Below are positions 45,433 to 55,720 of a DNA stretch of 64,000 bases, piece after piece (within the stretch, counting starts at the first letter, position 1; the number at the start of each line of letters is the position of its first letter). The translations under genes were made by a program, and so were the position numbers. The notes beneath the pieces were generated by a model. The model saw only the letters and a program-made list of their open reading frames with translations, made no database searches and was not told the DNA's origin. The stretch lies in NCBI RefSeq assembly GCF_034190915.1, contig NW_026947486.1, positions 105,988,812-106,052,811 on the forward strand, in the 5' to 3' direction. This DNA is from Cavia porcellus. Lineage: Eukaryota; Chordata; Mammalia; Rodentia; Caviidae.

Positions 45433-46192
45433 ATGACAGAGGAAGTTCGCCAAATACAGGGCAACTGGGTGCTTACTTGGGTAAACCCCCAGAAGCCCAT
45501 CAACAGGCTGGATGAATCCGAAAACACCTCTGAGTCGGAGGAGGAGGCAGAGAGCTTGGTGGAGTCCGAGTACCAGGAAGGAGATCATGTGAGTAGACTC
45601 TGGCTGTGCCCTGCTCTTGGTGTCATGGTCCCAGGTCTCTGGGCCCTAACCCCTAGCCCCTGGCCCTCCTGCTCCCCTGGACCCAGCCCTTCTACCTCCT
45701 CCAGATTCCTCCCACTGGGAAGGGCAGGGTAGAGCAGGACAGGGTAGGGCATGGCAGGGCAGGGCAGAGCAGGCTCCTCTAGGGACTAACCCAGCCTCCC
45801 CTCTCCTTTCCTTCCAGAGGCAGAGGGTCGTTGACCAAATGTTTACCACGGGAGACCAGAGTTACAACACACCCCAGATTCACAGCAGACCCCAGCGTCA
45901 TGGCAGACACCGTAATCGTAAGAGACTCCTTAAGCGCTCTCTGTTGATGCTGTATGAAAGGTTAAAGAAGACGAGGGAAGAAGACAGCGAAGATGAGGAG
46001 AGGGCTGTGACTGAGCTTCAGGCGCTAGCTTTTGAGGTCACAGTGGAGACCAGGCTCCCCGGAGCGCTGCCCTGCAGAAATCCAGGAGCTGTGGAGAAGA
46101 CAACCTCAGGAGGAAGACTGAGTAACAAGAGCAGTCCAGGAAGTGAGAAGAGCAGTCGGCTGGATGTGACCCAGACCAACTCTAAACAATAA
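45433..46192 (+). CDS. Unrecognised two-exon gene, 176-residue charged protein
   Basis: Exon 1 codes 45433-45588 (52 codons, ATG with G at -3). An intron follows at 45589-45817 with donor CAT|GTGAGT, a branch-like CTAAC near 45786 and acceptor CTTTCCTTCCAG. Exon 2 codes 45818-46192. The splice is phase 0 and keeps one frame of 176 residues. Residues 27-51 are strongly acidic (DESENTSESEEEAESLVESE). Residues 76-103 are strongly basic and resemble a nuclear-localisation or nucleic-acid-binding segment (RHGRHRNRKRLLKRSLLMLY within it). Residues 106-113 are acidic again. There is no signal peptide or membrane segment, and only one cysteine. The stop codon lies inside an AATAAA. I do not recognise the family. 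Short charged nuclear proteins with one small intron are common among fast-evolving germline genes, but that is a guess. The alternative is a non-functional copy. Confidence 0.6.
45589..45817 (+). other. Intron of candidate gene (229 bp)
   Basis: GT...AG borders with a full GTGAGT donor, a pyrimidine-rich end (CCTCCCCTCTCCTTTCCTTCCAG is the style; 12 of the last 15 bases are pyrimidines) and a CTAAC branch-like site about 30 bp before the acceptor. The interior has a GGGCAGGGCAG-type direct repeat around 45725-45770. Confidence 0.65.
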
Positions 46193-46265
46193 AGCACAGT
46201 GGAGATGCTGAAGGAGGACTCTGCATTTGTGCCTGTTACCTGGGCTGGGGGTGAGGGAGGGAAAG
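46019..46265 (+). repeat. Left arm of 245-bp inverted repeat (gene 3' end)
   Basis: This arm covers the last 57 codons, the stop/poly(A) signal and 70 bp beyond. Its reverse complement lies at 47854-48096 with about 97-98 percent identity. The intervening loop is 1.59 kb. Confidence 0.95.
46188..46193 (+). terminator. Poly(A) signal overlapping the stop codon
   Basis: AATAAA at 46188-46193 contains the TAA stop (46190-46192). A GT-rich 'tttgtgcctgtta' lies about 35-47 bp downstream, as expected for a cleavage-stimulating element. The predicted 3' UTR would be only about 15-30 nt. Confidence 0.55.
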
Positions 46266-46965
46266 GTAGGGAAGGGAGAGGAGAGGGTTTTGGAGGGAGA
46301 GGAGAGGCAGGGGTAGGGGAGGGGAACAGGGTGGGAGGAGAGGAGAGGGTTGGGGAGGCATTGGGAAGGTAGGGGAAGGGAGAGGGGGAGGAAAAGGAAG
46401 GGGAGGGGAGAGAAGGGAAGGAAGGGAGTGTGAGGAGGGAGGAGGAGGCCAGGGCAGGGGGATGGAAGTCCAAGGATTGCCATGGTGGGGGGGGGCGAGT
46501 GAGAGCAGGGAATGAGGAAGGGAAGGGGGAGGAAAGGATGAAGGTGTGAGTGAAGGGAGAGTCGGGCCTGAAGGGAGGGGTGGGGAGGGGGAGGGAGGAT
46601 AAGGGAGGGGAGGAGGAAGAGAGGATTGGGTATGCAGACAGGTCAGGGAGGGAAAAGGGCAGGGGCAGGGGTAGAGAGGGTAAGGGAAAAAAGACAATGG
46701 AGGGGAGGGGTGGGGGAGAGGGGAGGGGTCGGGGAGGCGAAGGGCTGGGTGGGGAGGGCAGGGGTGAGGGAGGGAAGGGTAGGGTAGGAGTGGGGATGGG
46801 AGGGGATGGGTGGGGAGGGGTAAGGGACAGGAGGACAGGGGAGGCAAAGGGGGAGGGGAGGGGGAGGGGAGGGGTGCAAAGGGTAATGTAAAAAAGACAG
46901 AGGAGGGAAGGGGAGGGGAAGGGAAGGGAGGAGAGTGAGGGGAGAGAAGGGGAGGAGAATCTCAA
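46244..46965 (+). repeat. Polypurine (GGGGA)n-type tract, about 720 bp
   Basis: Nearly all bases on the plus strand are G or A, with runs such as GGGGAGGGG, GGGGGGG and GGGGAGGGGGAGG. The complement is polypyrimidine and translates into long proline/serine/leucine ORFs without meaning. Such tracts can form G-quadruplex or triplex structures. It starts about 50 bp after the candidate gene's poly(A) signal. Confidence 0.95.
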
Positions 46966-47853
46966 GAAGGGGCCCATTTTGGACAAAAGGCAGGCTTTGG
47001 GAACAGACTGAGAGCCGCAGCTAGCCAGACCCTGGAGACCACCAGTGCAAGAGTAGAGACTCCCCCTTTGAGCAGCAGGTCCAGGCTGCAGCCATCCTCT
47101 CTCCCTGATGGGGGTGAGGGGGGCAATTTCCTGCCCTTCCCTGCAAAGGCAGCACCTTCTGTGTGGGGCGAACTGCAGTGCCCTGCTCCAGAGGGCAGTG
47201 GAGCCCCTTCAGGTGTCCTTGGCTGCTGGCCTCTTGGCTCAGCACCCTGTCCTCCCTTCCTCACTGGCTTCCCTCTCAGCCCACTCCTCAGTTCCTCTCC
47301 CTTTCCCTCTGGGCCAGCATTGTCAGGCATCAGAGGCCAGTCCTCTTCCAGGGAGTGGGAACACAATGCATAGGGCCCTTGGCGGACTCTTGAGGATTTC
47401 TCTTCGTATATTCCTGTGCAATATTTCTCCCAACCCCATAGGCAGGATCCATCTATGCTCCTAAGACTATGTGTCTTTTCCCTGTAAATGGGTAAATCTG
47501 ATACATTTTTCTCTGTGTTGATTTTAGTATGATATTCGGACAACATTTAGTCCCTCTCTTTATTCACATTTTATTTAATTTATGCCTTCCTATTTAATTT
47601 CCCATGTAGTGGCTTTGATTTTACTTTCCAAATATTCTTTCTTAGATAGAGATATGTGATTGATTCTGTAGCTTCAATTGTGTGCTTTGAGAGAGTCACA
47701 TGTCCACACACCCTAGGAACAAAATATAGAAAGAGCCCCGTGTACCGGTGATTCAGTCTGCTCCAGCTGTAGTATCTTCCAAAATAACAGTGCAATGTCA
47801 GATCCTGGAAAGGGGCATTGGTACAATCCATCTACCTGAGTGGGATTTCTCTC
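46966..47853. other. Loop DNA between inverted arms, no gene recognised
   Basis: 46980-47470 is GC-richer non-repeat DNA, and 47470-47850 is AT-richer. A 194-codon minus-strand ORF (47546-46962, ATG-started) runs through the GC-richer half but also through low-complexity sequence at its end. Several plus-strand ORFs overlap it. None has a domain I recognise. A gene here is possible but unsupported. Confidence 0.4.
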
Positions 47854-48096
47854 TTTCCCTGCCTCACCCCCAGCCCAGGTAACAGGCACAAATGCAGAGT
47901 CCTCCTTCAGCATCTCCACTGTGCTTTATTGTTTAGAGTTGGTCTGGGTCACATCCAGCCGACTGCTCTTCTCACTTCCTGGACTGCTCTTGTTACTCAG
48001 TCCTCCTGAGGTTGTCTTCTCCACAGCTCCTGGATTCCTGCATGGCAGGGCTCCGGGGAGCCTGGTCTCCACTGTGACCTCAAAAGCTAGCGCCTG
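47854..48096 (-). pseudogene. Inverted partial copy of the candidate gene's 3' end
   Basis: The minus strand repeats 46019-46265. In the coding part only three base differences and one 3-bp deletion are seen. All three substitutions are third-position synonymous (an Ala, a Pro and an Arg codon), and the deletion removes exactly one Arg codon. The stop-in-AATAAA arrangement is kept. Upstream (plus 48097 onward) the homology ends, just beside an AG dinucleotide in both copies. No exon 1 equivalent is visible nearby, so as it stands this is a partial copy. Confidence 0.75.
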
Positions 48097-48099
48097 CTA

Positions 48100-48442
48100 A
48101 TGTTCAAACTGCTGTCTAGTTCTATGTAACTTTATCGTGCCTGATAAACTGGACAACTTGTCAGTTTAAAGATTCATCGGTATTTCATCAACAAAGTGTC
48201 TCTCATGGAGAGAGATCCTATTAATAACCACACCCATTACTCTCTGTGGTAACTGAAAGCACTCTTGTCTGCCTTTACAATTTTGCCAAGTGGGAAGTGT
48301 TAAATTGATAGAATTATTCGGTAGATGGTATTTTGGAATTGCCTATTAAATTTAGTATGAGTATCTCAGTGTTCCTTCAGGTTGGTACATGTATCAATAA
48401 TTCATTCTTCATGCTTCATACAAACTGAAGAAAAACAAACAG

Positions 48443-48444
<2 letters not shown>
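48100..48444. other. Unassigned stretch
   Basis: AT-rich DNA without recognisable gene or repeat up to the AT microsatellite. Confidence 0.4.

Positions 48445-48485
<41 letters not shown>
48445..48485. repeat. (AT)n microsatellite
   Basis: About 40 bp of uninterrupted AT dinucleotides. Confidence 0.95.
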
Positions 48486-48487
<2 letters not shown>

Positions 48488-49326
48488 GTATCTCTGGTCC
48501 TTTGAGAGATGCAAATTAAAATTGTGCAAGATACCATTTCCAGAAAGAATGGTTATCATGAAGAAATCAATAGCAAATGATGGTTGTGCTGTAAATGAAA
48601 TGTATACTTTTCCACTGTTGTTCAGAATATACACTGGTGCAACCACTGTGGAAATCATTTTGGAGATCATTCAATCAGTGAGGCCTAGAGATTACATTTG
48701 ATGCAGAAATTTTCCTTCTTGATATGTTCTCCAAAAATTTAAAAGCATATAGCACAAGGATATATGAAAACCCCTGTTTATGGCAGCACAGTTTGTAACA
48801 GCTAATCATGACAATGGTCCAGGTGTCCAACAACTGATGAGTGGATAGAAAAGATATGGACTTTGAATGCAATGGATTAGTACTCAGCTTTAAAGAATGA
48901 AACATGTGAGATATTTATTGTTAAGTGATTGGACCCTGAGATCATACTCAAGTGAAATAAATTATAAAAATATTTATAAATATTTTATTGTCTTTCTGAT
49001 GTAAGAAATTGAAAGTGCAAATAAGAACCAGAATGTACAATAGATATTGTGAAATAGCAAGAAACTTTTCAAAAGGAAAGGGGAACTGGGGAGGCGGAAG
49101 AGAGAAAGGAAGTAAGGGGAAAACCAAAAAATGACAAAAAGAAGGTTAAAATGGAAACAAAGCTTTTGTAAATAAGGAGGGGACGAGGTGTTGAAGACAG
49201 GAGAGTGGAATGGGGGAAAAGGAGGAATCAAGATAGATCATGTACAGATATGAATTCCCTATGACCAATGTGGTCATTACGCATATCTAAATTGTACCAA
49301 TAAACAATAACATTTTTCACAATAAA
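48486..49326 (+). mobile_element. L1 3' end (ORF2 C-terminus and 3' UTR)
   Basis: ORF2 C-terminal marks 'tgcaaccactgtggaaatca' (48637), 'tatggcagcacagtttgtaa' (48779), 'gatgagtggatagaaaagat' (48836) and a purine-rich 3' UTR (49070-49230) are followed by 'tgtaccaataaacaataaca' and an A-rich end. It is decayed. Confidence 0.75.
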
Positions 49327-49379
49327 AAAATCTCATTAAAACTTTCTCTTGGACTCAGTTTTATTTTTCATGTTGAATG

Positions 49380-49752
49380 CATTTGTAACTACTAAAATAA
49401 CTTTCTTTTTTCCTTCTTTATCTTACCAGCACATATTAGTTATATAAAATAATGTGTTTCACTGTGGCATATCAGAACATGCATATAACATTTTAATTTT
49501 GTTCATCTCCAGTTATTCCTCCCCTTCTTCCTGACTGCCTTTCTTGCCCATAATAGACTTCTTTCTACTTTCCTGTCGTCTTTTCTTTCCTCTCTAACTG
49601 GATTTTGTGGAAATTCCACACATGGAAGAAAATATAGCATCTGACTTTTCGAGCTGGCTTATTTTGCTTAATACAATGGTTTTCAGTTTCATTCACTTTT
49701 CCTGTAAGTGACAAGATTTTGTTTATTTACAGGGCTGAATAATATGCCACTG

Positions 49753-49798
<46 letters not shown>

Positions 49799-50190
49799 AC
49801 ATTTTCCTGATCCATTCATCTGCTGACAGGCACCTAGGCAGTTTCCATAGCTTAGCCATTGTGATGCAATGCATTGGTATCAAAGTATCACTATAGTGTG
49901 CTGTCTTTAGTTTTCCAGGAGTATACTGAGACACACTATAGCTGGATCCAAAGATACTTACATTTTTAGATATTTTAGGAACTTTCATACTGATGTCCAC
50001 AGTGGACATTCTAGGTTATCCTCATTTACTTTCTCAACAGGTTTCTTTTCCCCTGCATCCTTTTCAGCATTTACTGTTTCTTGCATTCTTGATAATAGCC
50101 ATTCTGAATGGGGTGAGATGGAATCTCAGTGGAGTTTTGATGTACATTTCCCTAATGGCTAATGATAGTGAATGCAGGTTATATGATTGT
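49380..50190 (-). mobile_element. L1 3' end, minus strand
   Basis: Reversed marks: 'atggttttcagtttcattca' (49676), 'gggctgaataatatgccact' (49732), 'ccattctgaatggggtgaga' (50098), 'tacatttccctaatggctaa' (50142). A (TA)n microsatellite (49754-49796) has grown inside it. Confidence 0.7.
49754..49796. repeat. (TA)n microsatellite
   Basis: About 43 bp of TA dinucleotides within L1 debris, at the position of the ORF2-end 'gtatatatgtaccac' phrase. Confidence 0.95.
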
Positions 50191-50373
50191 TTACTTAGAA
50201 GATCCTAAAAACTCTACCAGAAGATTATTAGATCTGATAAGGTGAGCCAAGTGGCAGGATACAAAATCAGCACAGAAAAACCAACTGCTTCCTTATACAC
50301 CGTGAATGAACCCATAAAGAAAGAAACCAAGAAAATAATTCCACTCACAATAGTTTCAAAGAAGAGAATACCC
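50191..50373 (+). mobile_element. L1 ORF2 fragment (RT C-terminal), left part
   Basis: 'ctaaaaactctaccagaaga', 'aaatcagcacagaaaaacca' and 'gaatgaacccataaagaaag' are RT/thumb-region marks. The piece continues at 51099 after an A-tailed insertion. Confidence 0.7.
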
Positions 50374-51098
50374 CAGGGAAGGGGTAAGGGGAAGGAGAAG
50401 GGGAAATGAAAGGAATAAAGATGTGCCATGTAAAAGAGCCTAATAACCCCAATTAATGTAAACACAATATGCCATAACATGAGCTAAGAACAATAACACC
50501 AACAAGCAAGAAAAAGGAGACAGGAAAACTTGAGGAGGAGGGGGAGGGGCAGGGAAGGGGAAGGACACTAAAAATACCTGTGATATGTACTTGTAATCAC
50601 TTCCCAAGATAACTGTGAACTGCATGAATTGCAGGAGATCTCTGATGCTCTAGGCAAAGAGGACACGCATGTTAGATCCCCTGGACTGGCTGCCACTAGC
50701 CTTCACCCTACTCGAATCCCATTAAGGATTCATAAATATGTACTACATGTCGTGCATGTAATTGAAATCAGAGTGAATTCTGGAACAACCATGCACACTG
50801 AGAGCCCCTCATGTGATACCATACCTTGTCAGGCATGCCTGTCAGTCACACCTGGAGGTTCAAGGGAGGCACCTGGGCTGAGGTGCGGATCCTTTCAGCT
50901 CCCAAACACTGACTGGCCTGCGGGCTGCTGCTGTGTGCGTGTGCAGTAAAGTCTGTGCAGTGCTTTTGCTTTCTGGTCACCCTGGTCCACTTTGGTGTTT
51001 GTACCTTATTTTTTGTCAGCACAGCCTTGTCCTGAGCAAATTTTCCCATGCTCTTTAATCGATGTAGATGTTTGTCACTTGCAAAAAAAAAAAAAAAA
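50374..51098 (+). mobile_element. A-tailed retroinsert of unknown source
   Basis: About 725 bp, ending in a 19-A run, splits an L1 ORF2 between 'aagaagagaatacc' and 'aaagaatacctaagtatgaa', so AGAATACC is duplicated at both ends. The body is not L1 or a SINE. It begins purine-rich, and 50600-51060 is ordinary-complexity DNA with no long frame (the best is 106 codons, 50629-50949). This is the structure of an L1-mobilised transcript, perhaps a 3' UTR or non-coding RNA. No canonical AATAAA sits just before the tail. Confidence 0.6.
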
Positions 51099-51890
51099 AA
51101 AGAATACCTAAGTATGAACCTAACCAAGGAAGTGAATGATCTGTATAATGAAAAATATAGAATCCTAAGAAACAAACTGAAAAATATATTAGAAAGTAGA
51201 AAGACCTCCCACGTTCATGGATTGGCAGAACTAGTATTGTTAAAATGGCCATATTACCAAAGATGATCTATAGCTTCCATGTAATTCCTACTAAAAACAG
51301 TAATGACATTCTTTATGGAACTAGAAACGTCTTCCTAAAATTTATAGGCAACACAAAGACTGAGAATAGATAAAACATTCCTGAGCAAAAAGAGCAATGA
51401 TGGAGACAGTATGTACTGGTATAAAAACTGTCATGGAAATTGGGTATCTATATGTAGCATGACACTAGGCCACAGTCTCTCACCCTACACTAAAATCAAA
51501 TCAAAGTAGGTCAGAAATTTTGATATAAGACCTAAAACTTTGAAACTCCTAGAAGAAAACCTAGAGGAAACAGCTGAAGCCATAGGAACAGGTAGAGACT
51601 TCTTGAGGAGGACTCTAATAGCACAGGAAGTGATAGGAGAGTTAACAAGCAGGGCAACATTAAATAAAAAATTTCTGCACAGCAGAGGAGATCTTTACGT
51701 GCTACTACTATTCTGACAGTTGATTAACATGGAGAGGATATAAGTAACTCAAAAACCCAAAGCCAAATAAAATAAATGGACAAAACCCAGTCAAGAAATG
51801 GGCAATAATAATCTTCAATAAGAGGCGCATTTCTCAAAAGAAGTATAAATGACTACTAAATACATAGAAGTGTTCAACATCTGTAGCCTC
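51099..51890 (+). mobile_element. L1 ORF2 fragment, right part
   Basis: It continues the L1 of 50191-50373 with thumb/connection marks: 'taaccaaggaagtgaatgat' (51120), 'cccacgttcatggattggca' (51208), 'aacaagcagggcaacattaa' (51645), ending near 'gtgttcaacatctgtagcct'. No open frame spans it. Confidence 0.75.
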
Positions 51891-52004
51891 AGGGAAATTA
51901 TCTTCTATTCCTTTAAGTTCATTGGAGTCTTGGAGTCTTTCCTCTTGCCCTGAATTCTTGATCATTCTTTGAGGGGCTGATTGCTATGCTGATTGCTGCT
52001 TTTT

Positions 52005-52115
52005 TTTAGATGGGTTCTCACTGTGTTACCCAGGTGAGGGTGACACTTGCCAACTTCCAGTCTCAGCCTCCTGACTAGTTTGGATGACAATCCTGCACCG
52101 TATGACTCAGCTTTA
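52005..52115 (-). mobile_element. B1/Alu-like SINE monomer
   Basis: Reversed 7SL-derived body: 'tgggttctcactgtgttacc' and 'cagtctcagcctcctgacta'. Confidence 0.7.
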
Positions 52116-52149
52116 ATTTATTCCATTTCCTTAGTAATATTGCCATGTG

Positions 52150-53600
52150 GTTTGGGGAGGTGAGAAGAGAGACATCTATTTGTATGATTGCATGTAACCA
52201 TCTGTTCTTGTTTTAATGAAGTATGTTTCATATACTATAAAATTTTCTACTTTAGTGTTTTTTATTATACTCAGAGTTGAATCGCCACCAACACTATTCA
52301 ATTCCAGAGTATGTTCACTACCACAAAAGAAATGTCATACTTCTAACAGTCACTCCCAGCTCCCTCCTCTCCCTGTTTCTTTGGAACCATGAATCTACTT
52401 TCTCTATGAAGTCTCCTGTTCCGGATAATTCCTGCACATGGCTTTTGGTATACAGCCTCTTTAACTTAGCTTCTTTTCAGAGATCATTCCTGTTGCAGCC
52501 TGTGTCAGTACTCCATACACGTTTTTGGCTGAATAATATCTCATTGTATGGATTTGTCCTACTTTACCTATTCATCATGGACATGTGGCTTTTCTCCACT
52601 TTTTGGCTATTATATATAATGCTTCCATGTACATTTTTGTGTGCATGTATATTTTCTAATCTCTTGGATGTATGTCTCGAAGTAGAAATTCTGGGTCATA
52701 TAATAACTAACTTACTGAAGAATTATCTAGCTGTGTTCCACATTAGCTGTACCATTTTACCTTCCCACCAGGAATACATGATGGTTCTAATTTCTTTAAA
52801 TTTTTACCAACTCTCACTCTTCTTGTTTTTTTAGGTTATTGTTATAGCTATGCTTGTGGGTATGAAGTGGTATCACATTTTGGTTTTCACTTAATCTCTC
52901 TAATGGCTAATAATGTTGAACATTTTCTCATCTGCTTATGAGCTATTTGAATGTCTTCTTTGGAGAAATGTTTATTCAAATTACCCATCTATTTTAATTA
53001 GATCATTTGTCATTTTATTATAAAATTATAATTATTCTTTGTATATTTTAGAGGTAAGTCCTATATCGGATATATTTGTAAACATTTTTCCCATCCTGTG
53101 GTTGTCTATCACTTTATTGATAGCATCCTTTGAAGTATAAGGCATAGCACATACATTAAACATCACAATACTTTAATGTTGATGAGTCCCATTTATGTAT
53201 TCATCTTTGGTCATTTGTGCTTCAAGTGTTATGTCTAAGAAACTACTGCCTGATTTAAGGTCATGAAGATTTATATCAATGTTTTCTCAGGTGTTTTAGC
53301 TCTTGCGTTGAGGTCATTACTCCATGATGAGTTTGTATGCATGACTTAAGGTTCAGCATCATTATGCCACTTACACATATTCCCGCACTGAAAAGAACAC
53401 TCCCCATTGAGGAGTCTTGGAATCTTTGTCAAAAATCAACTAACCTTAAATACATATCTATTTAAATGGAAAGTGTTTCTCAACTTAAAATTTTATGGCA
53501 ATCCAAACATATTCATGTCGAATATTAAACCCTGCAAAATCTCAAAAATTTTCTCCCCGGAATTCTTTCTCCAGAAGCTGTTTGAAGTTTTGCTCTACTG
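52150..53600 (-). mobile_element. Old L1 3' half
   Basis: Reversed old-L1 marks: 'gtttctttggaaccatgaat', 'ggctgaataatatctcattg' (52529), 'ggctattatatataatgctt' (52603), 'gttgaacattttctcatctg' (52915), 'cagcatcattatgccactta' (53353). The 185-residue plus-strand ORF at 52277-52834 is an antisense translation of this element. Confidence 0.65.
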
Positions 53601-53604
53601 AAAT

Positions 53605-53900
53605 GAAAGAGTAAATGAAGAAAAAAAAAAAAAAAAGACCTAGTATAAGCTCCGAGAAAGAAAGGCTTCAACTTCTAGGATGGAGAAGGAAAGTACCGGA
53701 GAGAATCACATAGCAAACCAGCCTTGTTTGTAGAACAGAGCATAATCTATACGGGCAATATGGAACCAGTTTGTTTCCACTGGGTCACAGTTTTCATAAA
53801 ATGTATTAATAAGTAGTTTACAGAACCATTAGAACACTTGGGAATAAAAGCATTAGAAATATATAAATTTCACAAAATGAAATACTATTAAAAAAAAAAA
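53605..53900. other. Unassigned stretch
   Basis: No gene or clear repeat, apart from A runs near 53620 and 53890. Confidence 0.4.
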
Positions 53901-53907
53901 AGAAATA

Positions 53908-54092
53908 CTATTGCCAGGTATGGTGGCATATGCCTGTAACCTCTGCTGTTCTGGAGGCTGAGGCAAGAGGATCACAAGCTCAAGGCCAGCTTTAGCAATT
54001 TAGCAAAGCCTTCTCTCAAAATAAATAAAAAGTGCTGGGAATGTACCTTAGTGCTTCTGTGCTCTATCCCCGATACCATAAATTTAAAAAAA
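53908..54092 (+). mobile_element. Composite B1-like + ID SINE
   Basis: B1-like half 'gccaggtatggtggcatatg' and 'aggctgaggcaagaggatca'; ID half 'agtgctgggaatgtacctta' with B box 'tgctctatccccgatacc'. Confidence 0.85.
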
Positions 54093-55500
54093 AGAAAAAG
54101 CAGAAAAATATTGACTCATTTATTAACTTCCAAACAAATCAAAAGACCAACAGCAATATAACACTTTGCTTAGTTAGCAGCGAACAGTAATTATATAATC
54201 ATGACCATGTAGAAGCGGCTGCTGATTTACCTGCGAATTGTGTTGGAAAGATTCAGAGAACTGATATCGCGAGAGAAGAGTATAGGAAAGTGAAATTCTC
54301 CGGTGAACATGAGGTAAATAGATAGTATTTAAAATGCTTAAATACATAGTTACTTAAGTGTATTGGTCAGATGATAATATAATGTACAGACCAGGGGAAA
54401 CAAGTGAAATCCTAGAGGCTATTGCTTCTTTGAAGGATGACGAGAGATACTAGGGCAGGGAACTGCTGCTATTTGCATTAAGTCATAGTTTGGTGTTATT
54501 GGATGCTTTCCTATGTGTGTGTGATACTGCGAGGAGAATCACTGTTTTTCTTTTTAACTCTCAAGCAAACAGGAACCACCTTCTAACACGCCCACCTGCA
54601 GACTTAGACTTCACCTTTGGGTATCCGAGCCTGGCTGCTTGGTGGGTAAAGTATGTGGCAGGAAGAGACGAGCCTTGGGGCTCCTGGATGCCAACCTCTG
54701 ATGATGTGAATTAATGTGTGCAGGTGGCTTTCAACTGGCCAGCTAATTTCTGCAGTGTAGGAAATGACTGTAATTTCTGTTTCTGCATCTGGTCTCAAAA
54801 GAGAAAGTGGCCCCAATTGCCTATTGAATTTATGGAGATGAGATCTCAAGTATCTTAGGATAATTGTTGGATGAAGGGACAGACCTTGCCAGAAAAGCAA
54901 TTTTAGTACTTCTGTCTCTCATAAGGTACTTTGAAACAATTTTTCTATTTAAAAATTTTAAAAGTAACATATCTTTAAAAAAATGTCTGCTCTCGCTGTG
55001 AGCGACCTCTCTTTATTAGTGAATTTTGTTTGTATCCCTAGTCTACTACTTCGGCAAACAAGGCTCTATGAGCGATTTTGCTCACTTACCCTGCTTTGGT
55101 TATGTTTGTCTTTCTACCTGGGTGCCAATTCGTGATCAGTGTGAAACGTTTCTACGTCTCTTTTTCTTCTCCTTATTTCTTTCATCGCCTCCCTAAACCA
55201 TTTTTTTTTTTTGGTGGTTATTTGGCTTCACGCTCCCACATTTTTCTCTCCATTGTCCATTCATTTAAGAAGTATTCATCGAGCAGCTATTATATGCATT
55301 AAAACATGACACTCCCTGAGACACGGGCTCTTAACAATCTAATTGAGGTGACACACAAATGATGAATAGAAATAGTAATTAACTGTAGTTAATGATGTAA
55401 TGACAAAATTATTTCTATACATGATGAATGCTACAGGATTAAAACTAAAGGTAATATATGCTTATTGTAGGAAATTTGTAAAATACAGAAAGCATAAAAA
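54093..55500. other. Unassigned, no gene seen
   Basis: About 1.4 kb with no recognisable repeat or gene. Short ORFs (for example 54490-54714) lack splice or domain support. This may be true single-copy intergenic DNA. Confidence 0.4.
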
Positions 55501-55504
55501 AGAA

Positions 55505-55720
55505 CATGAAAATTAAGCCAGACACTCTGGGTTGGAATCCTTGCACTATCCTTATTAGCTCTATAGCTTTGGGCAAGTTGCATCACCTTTTTGAGCCCCA
55601 TTTTCTTTACCCATTAAATGAGGATAATAATATTACTTGCCTACTCTATGAGGTTAATTGGTTTACTACAGTGCCTAGTGAACACAGTAATATTAGTGCG
55701 TGTTATCAGTACCACCAGCA
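55505..55720 (+). mobile_element. MIR SINE
   Basis: The order 'ctgggttggaatccttgcac', 'tttgggcaagttgcatcacc', 'ttaaatgaggataataatat' and 'acctg/ctactctatgaggtta' follows the MIR consensus well. Confidence 0.75.

Noticed and set aside
46018..46986. Long minus-strand proline/serine/leucine ORFs (up to 322 codons) across the polypurine tract
   Set aside because: They are translations of a low-complexity (GGGGA)n tract. Three overlapping frames are all open, which reflects composition and not selection.
52277..52834. 185-codon plus-strand ORF rich in leucine and phenylalanine
   Set aside because: It is the antisense of an old L1 3' half. The hydrophobic look comes from T-rich sequence.
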